The notes: a model not told the origin generated them from the letters alone. A stretch of 39,413 nt of DNA from Nibrella saemangeumensis (GCF_039541915.1 NZ_BAABHD010000066.1:1-39413), one strand, 5' to 3'. Positions 7,087 through 16,190 are shown, counted from the stretch's first letter. Program-made: numbers and translations.

Positions 7087-7797
7087 TTATTCAATCTCCC
7101 TCAAATACAGCGCCACCGTTCCGGACGTAAACCGTTTGCCATAGGTGGCCAGCTCCCGATCGGCCATCTTGTTGTCGTACGGAACTGGACGGGTGATATA
7201 TTCGGGATCGACAAAGATCACATTTGCCCGCTCATTGATCTTTCCCTTCACCCGCTCACTATGCTTCAGCAGGTGCTCGTTCGCTGAGGCCGTCAGCGTC
7301 TGCTCCTCATCTTCAAAATACCGGTACGAGCAATACCAGTACCGATAGTAATGGTGGAAGTTGGAGAAGCAGAACTGGAACTTTTCCGGCTGATCCCGGA
7401 CCAGGCGCAACAGCCGATCCGCTTCGTTTAGCTCCTTCTGTGCGTCTTTGTTGAGCGGATTCAGAAACGACTGCTCAAACAGCGCGTCCCGGTGTTCCCG
7501 CAGGTATTCCATCGCCCGATCCGGCGTTACGTTGCGGTCGAGGGTGTATTTATGTTTCACAAAGAACGAAAGGCTGATGGCCGGCCGCTCGAAGTTGACC
7601 AGCTTGAAGTTCTTGAAGGGCTTACCAGGCCGATTGTACTCCTTGAACATAGCCATGTGTTCTGCCGGCACGAAATAAAATTCGAGCTGGGAATCATTCG
7701 GTATGGCATTGACCTGGTGCGTCATCGGGACCAATGGTATAGACAATTTCTTGAGCAGTACCCGGAGTGCAGGCAGCGGAGCGTTGACGGATTCCAT
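7087..7797 (-). CDS. Hypothetical protein
   Basis: A 236-aa soluble protein, MESVNAPLPALRVLLKKL start. No known motif recognised. It has an aromatic-rich centre (FHHYYRYWYCSYRYF) and a C-terminal segment NVIFVDPEYITRPVPYD. It reads away from the replication origin, divergent from rep, so it may be a plasmid backbone gene. Clean coding pattern over its whole length. Confidence 0.7.
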   Translation of the reverse strand: MESVNAPLPALRVLLKKLSIPLVPMTHQVNAIPNDSQLEFYFVPAEHMAMFKEYNRPGKPFKNFKLVNFERPAISLSFFVKHKYTLDRNVTPDRAMEYLREHRDALFEQSFLNPLNKDAQKELNEADRLLRLVRDQPEKFQFCFSNFHHYYRYWYCSYRYFEDEEQTLTASANEHLLKHSERVKGKINERANVIFVDPEYITRPVPYDNKMADRELATYGKRFTSGTVALYLREIE

Positions 7798-8084
7798 AGT
7801 GGCTTAGAGTAAATGATTCCCTATTATGCTAGAAGAAACCCATAGAGAAAACTCTTGAACTTATTTCCCTCAAAGGTAAATTTCTATTGGAGCAAGTTCA
7901 ATTTTCCTTTTGACTTTTTCTTTTCTCGTATTTCCGGCCATTCTGTGAAACCCTTTTCACCCTAGATGACTATTAGTCAAATTATTTAAAACTTATAAAA
8001 GTCATTTTTATTGAGTGATTAGACTATTAGACTATTATAGGCTGTTTTACCTGTCCATAAATACCTGAATATTAGTGTTTTGTA

Positions 8085-8093
8085 TGTGGATAA
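8085..8093 (-). promoter_or_regulatory. DnaA box
   Basis: TGTGGATAA, reverse complement TTATCCACA, is an exact match to the DnaA-box consensus. It lies 11 bp before the first iteron, as in many iteron plasmid origins. Confidence 0.75.
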
Positions 8094-8103
8094 CTCTATT
8101 TAC

Positions 8104-8249
8104 CCTAACAAATGATAGTCCAAGCCTAACAAATGATAGTCCAAGCCTAACAGATAATAGTCGTAGCCTAACATTTAGTAGTCTTGAACCTAACACATAG
8201 TAGTCATATCCCTAACAGATGATAGTCCTGAGCCTAACATTTAGTAGTC
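8104..8249 (+). repeat. Seven tandem replication iterons
   Basis: Copies start at 8104, 8125, 8146, 8167, 8189, 8211 and 8233, a period of 21-22 bp. Core: CCTAACA, then an A/T-rich spacer, then TAGTC. The 21-22-bp spacing puts sites on one face of the helix, as for Rep monomer binding. An eighth copy is at 8389. Confidence 0.9.
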
Positions 8250-8388
8250 GCAAACTTTTGACTACCAGAATTGTAGAGATTATGTCATTAAACCGCATTA
8301 AAGGATACTAATGAATGTTTAATCAGCATTTAACATATGACATATTTATAATTTAGTTCTTGCAAACAGAAGAATAAATCCATTTATC

Positions 8389-8405
8389 CCTAACAGATAA
8401 TAGTC
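8389..8405 (+). repeat. Distal iteron
   Basis: CCTAACAGATAATAGTC is identical to the third tandem iteron (8146-8162) but sits 140 bp away, beyond the AT-rich unwinding region. Confidence 0.75.
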
Positions 8406-8496
8406 GTAATCCAGGGAAAGTATTGCTTCTTCATCCATACACTTATATATAACCTTTTGTAAAACAGATATTTATCTATAACAAGAGTAAATGGCT

Positions 8497-8545
8497 TGTT
8501 AGGGTAAGTTATCTTTTCTACATTGTAGCATCATAAAGTGTTAGG
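8497..8545 (-). promoter_or_regulatory. Inverted half-iterons at the rep start (likely autorepression operator)
   Basis: TGTTAGGG (8497-8504) and TGTTAGG (8539-8545) are reverse complements of the CCTAACA iteron half. The second abuts the rep ATG. Inverted half-iterons before rep usually bind Rep dimers and repress transcription. Confidence 0.55.
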
Positions 8546-8546
8546 C

Positions 8547-9653
8547 ATGAGCAAGAATCCTCTCCAATCTGTTGAACTCGCTAACAATCAGCTATCGCTG
8601 ACTTTTGACAGCGTTACGGTGACCGATCCGGTTGAGGTTAACCCCGAGACAATTGTACTCCGGACCTCGAACAACAGGACCATGCTGATCCGGGAACCGC
8701 TAAAGTTGCTGGCCAGCACCACAGAATTCAGCTTCTTCGAGCGCCGGTTGTATTGGCTGGTACTGCGGGAAATCCGCAACATACAGGCAACTGACAAGCT
8801 CAAAATTAAACCCTACCAGGAGCTTAAGTTTCGTTTCCACTATACAGATGTTATTAAGGGACACGCCAACTCCTCTATAAAAAAGCTGGTTAGCCTGATC
8901 CAGCAACGTACCATTAATTGGGAAGATGAGAACGGCACGGGAAACAGCGTAACGGTGTTCCCCATGGCTAAGTATTGGTCAAAGAAGGGCGTAATTGAAC
9001 TGACTATGTATCATGCCGTAATTCCGGTCTTTTTATATTTAGGAAGCGGTTATGCTCAATACGGGTACGAGGAAGCGCTACAGCTGAGCAGCGAGTACGC
9101 TCAACTCCTCTTTACCAGCCTGGCCCGTTTCCGGAATACTGGTATTTGGCGAATCGGCCTCAACGATTTGCGGAAGCTCATCGGTGCGCAGGAGAAATCG
9201 TATGCCAGCTATTCGGCGTTTCGTACCCGAGTGATTGATCTATCCCTCAAGCAGATCAACGAGTACACCAACCTCAACGTCACCTATGAGCCCGTTATGC
9301 AAGGTCGGGCAGTGGTAGGGATTGAATTCCACATCCAGAGCAAAACTCCGCTGCATGAACAGGAAAAAGCTGTTCAGAAAGCCGAGATTATGCAGCAGCT
9401 TGATGATTTATTACAGCAGGATATTACCGAAGTCCTTCCCCGTGCCTCCGAGATATTACGCCTATATTATCCATCTTTTACAGCCCAACAGAAGAAAGAG
9501 ATACTGACCAGACCCGATTATCTAAAGGCTTTTATCAAAGCGGATCTTTATGTTCAGGCTGGTTATGCCGATAAAGACCCCCAGGCCTACGTGGCCCAAA
9601 GCGTATTTGATTACAAGAAAAAGAGTTCAGCGGTTGAGTCAGGTCCATTGTAA
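8547..9653 (+). CDS. Replication initiator protein (Rep_3 / RepB family)
   Basis: A 368-aa initiator with two winged-helix domains. N-terminal domain: LLASTTEFSFFERRLYWLVLREI through RTINWEDENG. C-terminal domain: SSEYAQLLFTSLARFRNTGIWRIGLNDLRKLIGA and FRTRVIDLSLKQINEYTNLNVTYEPV, the typical Rep_3 pattern. It binds the iterons upstream and opens the origin. I chose ATG at 8547 over GTG at 8538 because the inverted half-iteron ends just before it. Regulated by Rep itself through the half-iterons and by iteron handcuffing, by family analogy. Confidence 0.92.
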   Translation: MSKNPLQSVELANNQLSLTFDSVTVTDPVEVNPETIVLRTSNNRTMLIREPLKLLASTTEFSFFERRLYWLVLREIRNIQATDKLKIKPYQELKFRFHYTDVIKGHANSSIKKLVSLIQQRTINWEDENGTGNSVTVFPMAKYWSKKGVIELTMYHAVIPVFLYLGSGYAQYGYEEALQLSSEYAQLLFTSLARFRNTGIWRIGLNDLRKLIGAQEKSYASYSAFRTRVIDLSLKQINEYTNLNVTYEPVMQGRAVVGIEFHIQSKTPLHEQEKAVQKAEIMQQLDDLLQQDITEVLPRASEILRLYYPSFTAQQKKEILTRPDYLKAFIKADLYVQAGYADKDPQAYVAQSVFDYKKKSSAVESGPL

Positions 9654-9744
9654 ATGATAGCGAGTATGACGTAAAAACCATTTGTACGTCTTAACACCGT
9701 TGAATGATCATCTTATCTCCTTTACACACCTACCGTAATCCCTG

Positions 9745-10656
9745 ATGAAAAAACACCTTTACTCGATCGCTGCTGCACTCGTCTGCTTACTTTCCCTAGT
9801 CAAATGCTCTCCCAAGGTCGACCTTGATCCGGACTACTCGCCTTTTGTCAAAGATGCCTATCTGACGCCAGCCGGCGACGGAGCCTACAGGCTGGCCGCT
9901 AGGCTGTACCTGGGTAAAAACCTGCTGGAGCCCCGAAACTACACCGCATCAACATTTTACTACGACCTCAGTACCAATGAAGACGAAGCCCGGTTCGATG
10001 TCCTGGAGCAATACCAGGATGGTAATGAGTCGCCGGAAAAGACGCTAAAAGTCCAGATAGAATATCCTTTCATGGGCGCGATCCGGACGAACTTCACTTC
10101 CCGGAAAGAGATGTATTTGGGCTTGGATGCCGATCAGCTGGCGGTCGTCTACCTGAAAGCCGACGACTGGAACTTCCCCCGGATAGCGGATGCGATCGTG
10201 GCCCGTACCACTGGCCCGCGCCGGCAGGAGATTGTTATTGATGATCCGGGCGGGAAGATAGCTGCCAGGGCACGTACCACCGTCAGTACCTATTTTAGAA
10301 TTGTGGACAAGGCGACCGGCCAGCAAATTAAGCCCAACGTGGGCATTCACGTCTGGTACGTCCAGAGTCCGGACGAAGACGTAACAAACAGGCCGGCGCG
10401 TTGGGTGTGGGGCTGGGATCACCCGAATCCTAGTGTAGGCATGAAGCGGTTGTATAATGACCGAAGAACCGGCGAGACGCGGAAGCTGCTGGAGTTCAAC
10501 AAGACGGTCAAGATCCTGTGGCGCTTCGTTGACGGCCAGGCTAAAGTAGGCGTCAATCCCTTCAATGAATTTTATACGACACACCAGATTGTACCCGGTA
10601 AACCATACAAGCATTTCAGGATTGAAGTAGACCGGCAAAAGGCTGGTTTATTGTAA
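9745..10656 (+). CDS. Hypothetical lipoprotein
   Basis: A 303-aa protein with a lipoprotein signal: MKKHLYSIAAALVCLLSLVKC, lipobox LVKC with the lipidated Cys at 21, followed by SPKVD. The mature part is beta-rich (AYRLAARLYLG, TASTFYYDLS, TVSTYFRIVDK) and may be an Ig-like or beta-sandwich domain. No catalytic motif seen. Located in the cell envelope. Separated by about 60 bp from the next gene in the same direction, so the two may be cotranscribed. Confidence 0.75.
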   Translation: MKKHLYSIAAALVCLLSLVKCSPKVDLDPDYSPFVKDAYLTPAGDGAYRLAARLYLGKNLLEPRNYTASTFYYDLSTNEDEARFDVLEQYQDGNESPEKTLKVQIEYPFMGAIRTNFTSRKEMYLGLDADQLAVVYLKADDWNFPRIADAIVARTTGPRRQEIVIDDPGGKIAARARTTVSTYFRIVDKATGQQIKPNVGIHVWYVQSPDEDVTNRPARWVWGWDHPNPSVGMKRLYNDRRTGETRKLLEFNKTVKILWRFVDGQAKVGVNPFNEFYTTHQIVPGKPYKHFRIEVDRQKAGLL

Positions 10657-10714
10657 GCAACTCTACAGCCCCGGCCGAATAGCCGGCGGCTGTTTTTCAA
10701 TCTGATCCTCACGT

Positions 10715-11971
10715 ATGCAGAGCTTTAATCATGTAGCCGGCGGGTTTGCGTTTGCGGGGATCTTCGCCAGCTTTGCCGATGTGAATATTTACGCCGGATT
10801 CGACTCCATGGCTGTGGTCTGGGTAGCAGCGGTCCTCCCCGACATCGATCATACCCGCTCCCTGATCGGCAAGACAGCTTATCCGCTCGCCAGCTGGCTG
10901 CAGCGAAATTACGGCCACCGGACCATCACGCACAGCGTATTCTTTTACGTGGCGCTCGTCCTGGTCGTGAAGCTCGTTGATAACCTGTTTGGTCTGCATT
11001 ATACGTTGCCTGTCGCCCTGGCCTTGCTCAGTCACCTGATCTTTGATATGTGTACGAAGCAGGGCGTACCGGTGTTTTATCCGTTCTCGAAACGACCAGC
11101 GGTACTGCCGGCGAATCCCAAGCTGCGACTTTCCGCCAACGACTTTCGCAGCGAGGCTATCCTTTTCCTGTTATTCTGCTGCCTGAACCTGTTCAGTTAT
11201 CCGCTGATGGCATCTGGCTTCTGGACCCGCTACAACAAGAGCTTTGCGACATGGGACCACCTGGAGCGGGAGCAGCACCGGAAGCCGGGCGACTACCGGG
11301 CGACTTTCCTGCACGAAACGGACACAGTAACCGCCCTGATCTACAGCCGCAGTGCAACGGAATTAGTCGTGTACCGAAACCGGCAATTTGAAAAATATCC
11401 CGCCGAATCTTGTAAATTGATAGAGTTTCAGGCGACCGGCCGCCGGCACGAGCTGAGGCCCGTAAACCTCTTCCAAGTGACGGCCGACAGCCTCAACAGC
11501 TACATGCGCCAGGCAGTAGTAAAAATCACTGCGCAAAGCGCCCGAGAGCTGTATTATTACGAAGGAACGATCATGAAGAAGGGCTTGGAATTGTCCAGTG
11601 ATTACCCCAATGGCGCGAAGTTCTACCAACTGGCACTTGATAACTCCCTGACTGAGCACCAACTGAAACTGCTGATTGCCCAGCACAAAGAGGAGCAGCG
11701 GAAGTATGGGGCTAAGATGCTGGAGCTGGCCACCTTGCGCGACGCGCTGGCCACCGAAACTACCCGCCAACCCATCAACGATCACGACGAGGGAAAGCGA
11801 CGCGAGAAGGTAAAAGAGCTGAGCCAAAAGATTGACAGCTTCGTGAAGCCCGATCCGGTGAATGACGAGGAGTTCAGAATACAGAAAGCGATGCTGGAGA
11901 TAAAGCTGGAGGAGAACGCGCATATCAACGCTCAGTTACTGATCTGGCAAACGATTGACAACCGAAACTAG
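10715..11971 (+). CDS. YdjM-family membrane metal-dependent hydrolase with C-terminal coiled coil
   Basis: A 418-aa protein. The N-terminal 180 residues match YdjM/LexA-binding-type inner-membrane hydrolases: FNHVAGG (H6), LPDIDH (D43, D45, H46), GHRTITHS (H68, H73) and LSHLIFDMCTKQGVPVFYPF (H107, D111), the usual zinc-ligand set between membrane helices. Residues about 300-410 are charged and helical, probably a cytoplasmic coiled coil, which is beyond the normal YdjM length. The substrate of the family is not established in general. Confidence 0.8.
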   Translation: MQSFNHVAGGFAFAGIFASFADVNIYAGFDSMAVVWVAAVLPDIDHTRSLIGKTAYPLASWLQRNYGHRTITHSVFFYVALVLVVKLVDNLFGLHYTLPVALALLSHLIFDMCTKQGVPVFYPFSKRPAVLPANPKLRLSANDFRSEAILFLLFCCLNLFSYPLMASGFWTRYNKSFATWDHLEREQHRKPGDYRATFLHETDTVTALIYSRSATELVVYRNRQFEKYPAESCKLIEFQATGRRHELRPVNLFQVTADSLNSYMRQAVVKITAQSARELYYYEGTIMKKGLELSSDYPNGAKFYQLALDNSLTEHQLKLLIAQHKEEQRKYGAKMLELATLRDALATETTRQPINDHDEGKRREKVKELSQKIDSFVKPDPVNDEEFRIQKAMLEIKLEENAHINAQLLIWQTIDNRN

Positions 11972-12106
11972 TCCGCAGTCGATATGACCCTCTAATGGTA
12001 TCAGCTAGATTGACATAAAACCATCAACTTAACTTTATCTAAAAAATAGATGTAGCCAAATTTTATTTACATTTAATAATTGCAAAAGCTAAACTATTTA
12101 ATTTTC

Positions 12107-13138
12107 ATGGAGCTTCCTGAATATATTAAAACTTTTGTTACCATTGTTTTAACACTCATGACTGGTTTTTTTTCTTGGTATGGTATTGTACATGATTATA
12201 AGGATGAAAACAAGAAAGTAACAAAACAAGGTAAAATTGCAGTCTTAGGAATTATTTTATCTGGTGCTCTAAATATTTTAATTACTTACATAGATATAGA
12301 GAAAGAGTACCATAAAAGTAAACAAGAAAGAAGAATATCCGAACAGAATGATAGGTTACAAAGAAAACGACAAAATGAATTGTTAAAATCGATAGGAGAA
12401 ACCTTAGCAAAGCAAGACTCGACAATTCAAAAAATGGATAAATCCATAATATTGACGAGTGAAGCCTTAAATCAACAAAGTGCAGCAACCTTGCTACTTA
12501 AATCTTCGGTTGAACGTCAACAGGAAAGTATAAAAAAGCAATCTGAGCTAATTAATATAGCCAATAGAATAAAAAGAGGGCCTTTACCTAAAAATTTACA
12601 TGCTACACTTGAATTCTATGTATTACCGTTTGAAAAACACAACATTCCTTTAACTTTAAAAAAAATGAGTTTCAAAAAAGATTCATCAATCACAGTTAGT
12701 AAAGAAGTTTACAATATAATACTTGAAAATAGTATAGATTTTCGCGAATTTAGGCATAGAACACATGAAATATTTGTAAATATAATTGATGAAAAGTCAT
12801 ATCAGACAGAAGATTGGATGCTAAAAAAGCTTGCGTTTAAAACAAAAAAGTTTACTTTAGATTCAATATACTGGGAACCTTTAGATTATAATTTGATTTC
12901 CGGAAAGCTTCGAATACGCGTAGAAAATATACAATTATTAAATATACAGCCTTCTTATCAAATAAGAGATATAACAGATTTAGAGAACTCAATAATAGAC
13001 TTTTACGAATTTCATAGAGGTTACATTCGACCAAAGGAAATATCACTTCATTTGGAAGGGTTCTTAGATAAAACTATTGCAATTGCTGATGCTATCTTTA
13101 TGAATGATAAGGACGAAGCTAGACTAAAATTACAATAA
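12107..13138 (+). CDS. AT-rich two-TM coiled-coil protein of unknown function
   Basis: A 343-aa protein from ATG 12107 (a TTG at 12080 would add 9 residues). Two membrane helices lie at about 9-27 and 43-62, followed by a long coiled coil (about 65-150, KSKQERRISEQNDRLQRKRQ) and a globular C-terminus rich in Ile, Lys and Asn. Base composition is far more AT-rich than both neighbours, a sign of recent acquisition. No family recognised. It precedes the recombinase-AAA+ fusion by about 80 bp, which also ends in membrane helices. Confidence 0.7.
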   Translation: MELPEYIKTFVTIVLTLMTGFFSWYGIVHDYKDENKKVTKQGKIAVLGIILSGALNILITYIDIEKEYHKSKQERRISEQNDRLQRKRQNELLKSIGETLAKQDSTIQKMDKSIILTSEALNQQSAATLLLKSSVERQQESIKKQSELINIANRIKRGPLPKNLHATLEFYVLPFEKHNIPLTLKKMSFKKDSSITVSKEVYNIILENSIDFREFRHRTHEIFVNIIDEKSYQTEDWMLKKLAFKTKKFTLDSIYWEPLDYNLISGKLRIRVENIQLLNIQPSYQIRDITDLENSIIDFYEFHRGYIRPKEISLHLEGFLDKTIAIADAIFMNDKDEARLKLQ

Positions 13139-13216
13139 GCTGTTAAAGGTTAAGCTAGACTATCGTATATAATTTAAGAGGATGCTGCCACCGCTAGCGG
13201 AGTGATCAACCGTAAC

Positions 13217-14728
13217 ATGAAAACTGAAGCCCCAGACTTTCACACGAGAGAAGAACAGGAAGCCTTGTTAAAGGCAACCAATAACCCCAAGCACCGCGTT
13301 CTGATTCTGCTCATGCTGGATGCCGGCTGCCGGGTCACCGAGGCCCGTACCCGCAAATGGGAAGACTGCGACTTTCGGACCAGAACCGTTAAGGTCGACA
13401 GCCTGAAGAAGCGCCAGACCAGCAAGAAGAAGCCCCGCATCATTCCGATGTCGGAGCGGTTGTACGATGCTTTCTCTGACCTGCTGAAAGACGGAGCCGA
13501 GCCGAAAGGATTTGTTTTCCCCGGTAGCGATGGTGGCCACCTGTCACGCTCGGCCGCGTACATGATGCTGAAGCGTTTAGCCGATGCCAACCCACAGGTA
13601 GGTGACACGAAACCACACAAGCTCCGCCATACCTTTGCGACGAACCTCAGGGCACACGGTACTGACCTGACCGACATCCGCGACCTGCTTGGCCACGAGC
13701 GGGCCGACACGTCGCTGATCTACGCTCATGCCGACCCCAGCCGGCTACGGGCGCAGATCGACGCAGCGGCTCCGAGACAATCCTTGTTCCAGAAGCTGAG
13801 AAAGCGGCTGTTCCCGGAACGACGCAGCATCATCAATTTATTGACGCCCTCGACTGATTTTATATTTGGCCGTGATAAGGAGATGAAGCAGATCCAGCAG
13901 CTTGTTAGCCGGAACATATCGGTACTCATTACCGGCCCGATTGGTAGCGGCAAAACGCACCTGCTGCAGTCGCTAGATTTTGAACAGCGTACCCTGCTCA
14001 TCGACGATTGCAAGGATTTCAAGAAAGCCATTTCTAACGCCATTCTGCATATATGCGGAGACAAGGACGCTGCTGCAGCGATGCTGTTCCAGACGTCGGA
14101 TCTGAAAGTGGTTGAAACAAAGCTGTCGACCGCCAGTCTGCCGAACCTGGTACAGACGCTGATCGACGTTACCAAAGACCGGGAGTACCTGCTGAAGATT
14201 GGCAACATCGATGAGATTACCCCCACGGTGGTCAGAGCATTAGAGAAACTGAAGGAGCATTTTACCATCATCACGACCGCCCGGAGCGTGAAAATCACTA
14301 ATGCATCGTTTGCCTGGTCATTTGAAAAGATTGAGCTGCAACCGCTTGCCCGGCCTGACTCGCTCCGGATGATTTACCGACTAATTGGTGATCTGGAGGT
14401 ACGGGAGTTGGATGCGGTAATGACGAAGATCTACGAGACGTCGGACGGAAATCCGCGTAAGATCCGCGAACTGTGTGACCGGCTGCGAAAAGAGGCATTC
14501 ATCAACCTCGACACGGTAACGGAGGTAGCGGATGGGTACCTCGGCCGGCAGAGTGAGGAGTTCGACTTCAGCATTGTGCTGCTGGTGGTGTTGGGCGGGT
14601 TTGTCTTGCTGCGGTACTACGGCCGGGAGACGGGCGAGAAGGATTTACAGTTTCTGGGAGCCTGTATTATGCTGATATTAATGTTTGCGCGGTATTTCTT
14701 CCGGGCAACGAAACGGCGATCTTTATGA
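13217..14728 (+). CDS. Tyrosine recombinase - AAA+ ATPase - membrane fusion protein
   Basis: A 503-aa protein from ATG 13217 (GTG 13202 would add 5). Residues about 5-175 are a tyrosine-recombinase catalytic domain without the usual N-terminal core-binding domain: Arg in GCRVTEAR (R39), HKLRHTF (H134, R137), LGHERADTSLIYAH (H160, Y169). Residues about 215-440 are an AAA+ ATPase: Walker A GPIGSGKT (240-247), Walker B-like IGNIDE (D332, E333), sensor 1 IITTARS and a GNPRKIREL lid like TniB/Cdc6-type ATPases. Two membrane helices end the chain (about 452-466 and 479-494). All recombinase residues are present. Role unknown. Confidence 0.88.
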   Translation: MKTEAPDFHTREEQEALLKATNNPKHRVLILLMLDAGCRVTEARTRKWEDCDFRTRTVKVDSLKKRQTSKKKPRIIPMSERLYDAFSDLLKDGAEPKGFVFPGSDGGHLSRSAAYMMLKRLADANPQVGDTKPHKLRHTFATNLRAHGTDLTDIRDLLGHERADTSLIYAHADPSRLRAQIDAAAPRQSLFQKLRKRLFPERRSIINLLTPSTDFIFGRDKEMKQIQQLVSRNISVLITGPIGSGKTHLLQSLDFEQRTLLIDDCKDFKKAISNAILHICGDKDAAAAMLFQTSDLKVVETKLSTASLPNLVQTLIDVTKDREYLLKIGNIDEITPTVVRALEKLKEHFTIITTARSVKITNASFAWSFEKIELQPLARPDSLRMIYRLIGDLEVRELDAVMTKIYETSDGNPRKIRELCDRLRKEAFINLDTVTEVADGYLGRQSEEFDFSIVLLVVLGGFVLLRYYGRETGEKDLQFLGACIMLILMFARYFFRATKRRSL

Positions 14729-14764
14729 GCATAATATGCCGTACCACCTGGATGCCCCGCTATT

Positions 14765-14806
14765 AATTATAAGCAGGACCTTCAGATGAAAGCCCTGCTT
14801 ATAATT
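14765..14806. terminator. Bidirectional terminator between convergent genes
   Basis: AATTATAAGCAGG and CCTGCTTATAATT form a 13-bp perfect stem with a 16-nt loop, AT-rich at the base on both sides. It sits between the convergent recombinase-AAA+ and oxidoreductase genes. Confidence 0.7.
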
Positions 14807-14813
14807 AAACAAT

Positions 14814-16190
14814 TTATAAAACGCCTTTGACTTCCCACCCCTTACGGTAACTACGACGCAGGTACTTATCAGCGGCAGGATAGTTGGAAAACTTCATCTG
14901 AGCAGAATTCCATTTCAATAATTGGCCCGGTACTCGTATTGCCACAGTACCCAACAAAACGGCCTCTGTCATCGGACCCGACTGAGCAAAATGAGATTCT
15001 GTTTTTTCCCCACCCAGGCAAGCATCAACAAAATGATGGTAATGGTTTCGCTCGTTTAAAACAGGGTTATTGTATGCTTTCACGTTACCCGTCGGAATGA
15101 TTACGGGCATTTTTTGATGGGGAACAAGCAACGCACCCTCTGTCCCGATCAGCATGGCGGATTCGGCCGGGTATTCTCCACCGGTATATAAATCCCTGAT
15201 TGGCTGTGGCGGATAAAATTCCCCGTCGAACCACTCTACCGGTAAGGTATCAGACTCGGTTAGTTCGTTTCCCGGAAATATCCAGCTTATATGGTTGCCT
15301 TGTGGCCAGGTATCGGCCCGTCGTTCGGTAGACTCCTCCCATGATTTTTGTACTTCTGCCTGTACTGACAGCGGAGCCTGCAGGCCCAGACCTTTCCAGA
15401 CTGCGTCAAAAATATGACAGCCAATATCCCCAGACCAACCCGTACCAAAGTCTTGCCAAGTACGCCAGATAGACGGGTGGTATATGTCTGGTGCATAAGG
15501 TCTGACAGGGGCCGTGCCAATCCAGTTATCCCAGTGTAAATGCGCCGGAGCCTCCTGACCTTGTGCCGGACGGGGCCCCACCAGCCGATACTTTGCCACT
15601 GCTCCGGGCCGGTTCGAACATAAATAAGCATGCTTTACTTTACCGATAATACCCTGTTTGATCCATTGTACGGCGGTTCTGTCGCCCAGGGAAGAGGCTA
15701 CCTGAGTTCCTAATTGCGTAATTACACCGGCTTTCACGGCCGCTTTGGTAAGTTCCCGCACTTCAGCTACATCATGGCACATTGGTTTTTGACAGTATAC
15801 ATGCTTTTTAAGCCGGATCGCCTGATACGCAATGGGAAAGTGATTGTGATCTGGCACGGTTACATTTACCGAATCAATGGCATTCGCTTCCATACGGAAC
15901 ATTTCCCGCCAGTCGGTATATGTCCGGGCGCCTGGTACTAGCTCAGCTGCTCGTTTCAGGTTATTCTCGTCAACATCGCAGAGGGCCACAATTTCTACAT
16001 CTGGATGCTTTTTAAACTGGTTTAGATCTCCCCAGCCCATACCGCCTACCCCAATACAAGCATGTCTGAGTTTGGAGATACGGCCAGAAGCCTGTGCAGA
16101 TTCACGTAATAAGAGCGGAGCAGCCATTGCGACTGTGGCTGCCTTCACCAGAAATTCACGGCGAGAGTCCTGACTAGGTTTATTTTCCAT
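14814..16190 (-). CDS. Tat-exported Gfo/Idh/MocA-family oxidoreductase
   Basis: A 458-aa protein. The N-terminus has a twin-arginine signal SRREFLVKAATVAMAAPLLL, so it should be exported folded to the periplasm. The Rossmann domain starts at ACIGVGGMGWGDL, followed by EIVALCDVDENN (Asp selecting NAD) and HVYCQKPMCHDV, the EKP-type motif with Gln in place of Glu. The C-terminal domain holds NHYHHFVDACLGG. Such proteins act on sugars, cyclitols or glycosides using NAD(H); substrate unknown. It looks like a chromosomal metabolic gene with no pathway neighbours here, so it is probably transferred cargo. Confidence 0.9.
   Translation of the reverse strand: MENKPSQDSRREFLVKAATVAMAAPLLLRESAQASGRISKLRHACIGVGGMGWGDLNQFKKHPDVEIVALCDVDENNLKRAAELVPGARTYTDWREMFRMEANAIDSVNVTVPDHNHFPIAYQAIRLKKHVYCQKPMCHDVAEVRELTKAAVKAGVITQLGTQVASSLGDRTAVQWIKQGIIGKVKHAYLCSNRPGAVAKYRLVGPRPAQGQEAPAHLHWDNWIGTAPVRPYAPDIYHPSIWRTWQDFGTGWSGDIGCHIFDAVWKGLGLQAPLSVQAEVQKSWEESTERRADTWPQGNHISWIFPGNELTESDTLPVEWFDGEFYPPQPIRDLYTGGEYPAESAMLIGTEGALLVPHQKMPVIIPTGNVKAYNNPVLNERNHYHHFVDACLGGEKTESHFAQSGPMTEAVLLGTVAIRVPGQLLKWNSAQMKFSNYPAADKYLRRSYRKGWEVKGVL

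Larger units (their letters stand above)
7798..8546. other. Plasmid replication origin region
   Basis: About 750 bp of AT-rich DNA between the divergent 7087-7797 gene and rep. It contains inverted half-iterons with GACTATTA (7968-7978, 8022-8040), a perfect DnaA box, seven tandem iterons plus one distal iteron, an AT-rich stretch (8270-8390) and two inverted half-iterons at the rep start. This is the layout of an iteron-controlled theta origin. Confidence 0.85.

Noticed and set aside
8101..8250. Regular 21-22 bp repeats resembling a CRISPR array
   Set aside because: Repeat plus spacer is only 21-22 bp, the between-repeat bases are 4-5 nt, and the array lies directly before a Rep_3 gene with a DnaA box, so these are iterons.
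10045..10638. 197-codon minus-strand frame opposite the lipoprotein gene
   Set aside because: It is a shadow of the plus-strand gene, which has a clear lipobox signal and better coding sense.
13240..14298. Long minus-strand frames (156 and 190 codons) opposite the recombinase-AAA+ gene
   Set aside because: They are Ser/Arg-rich shadows of a gene with intact recombinase and ATPase motifs.
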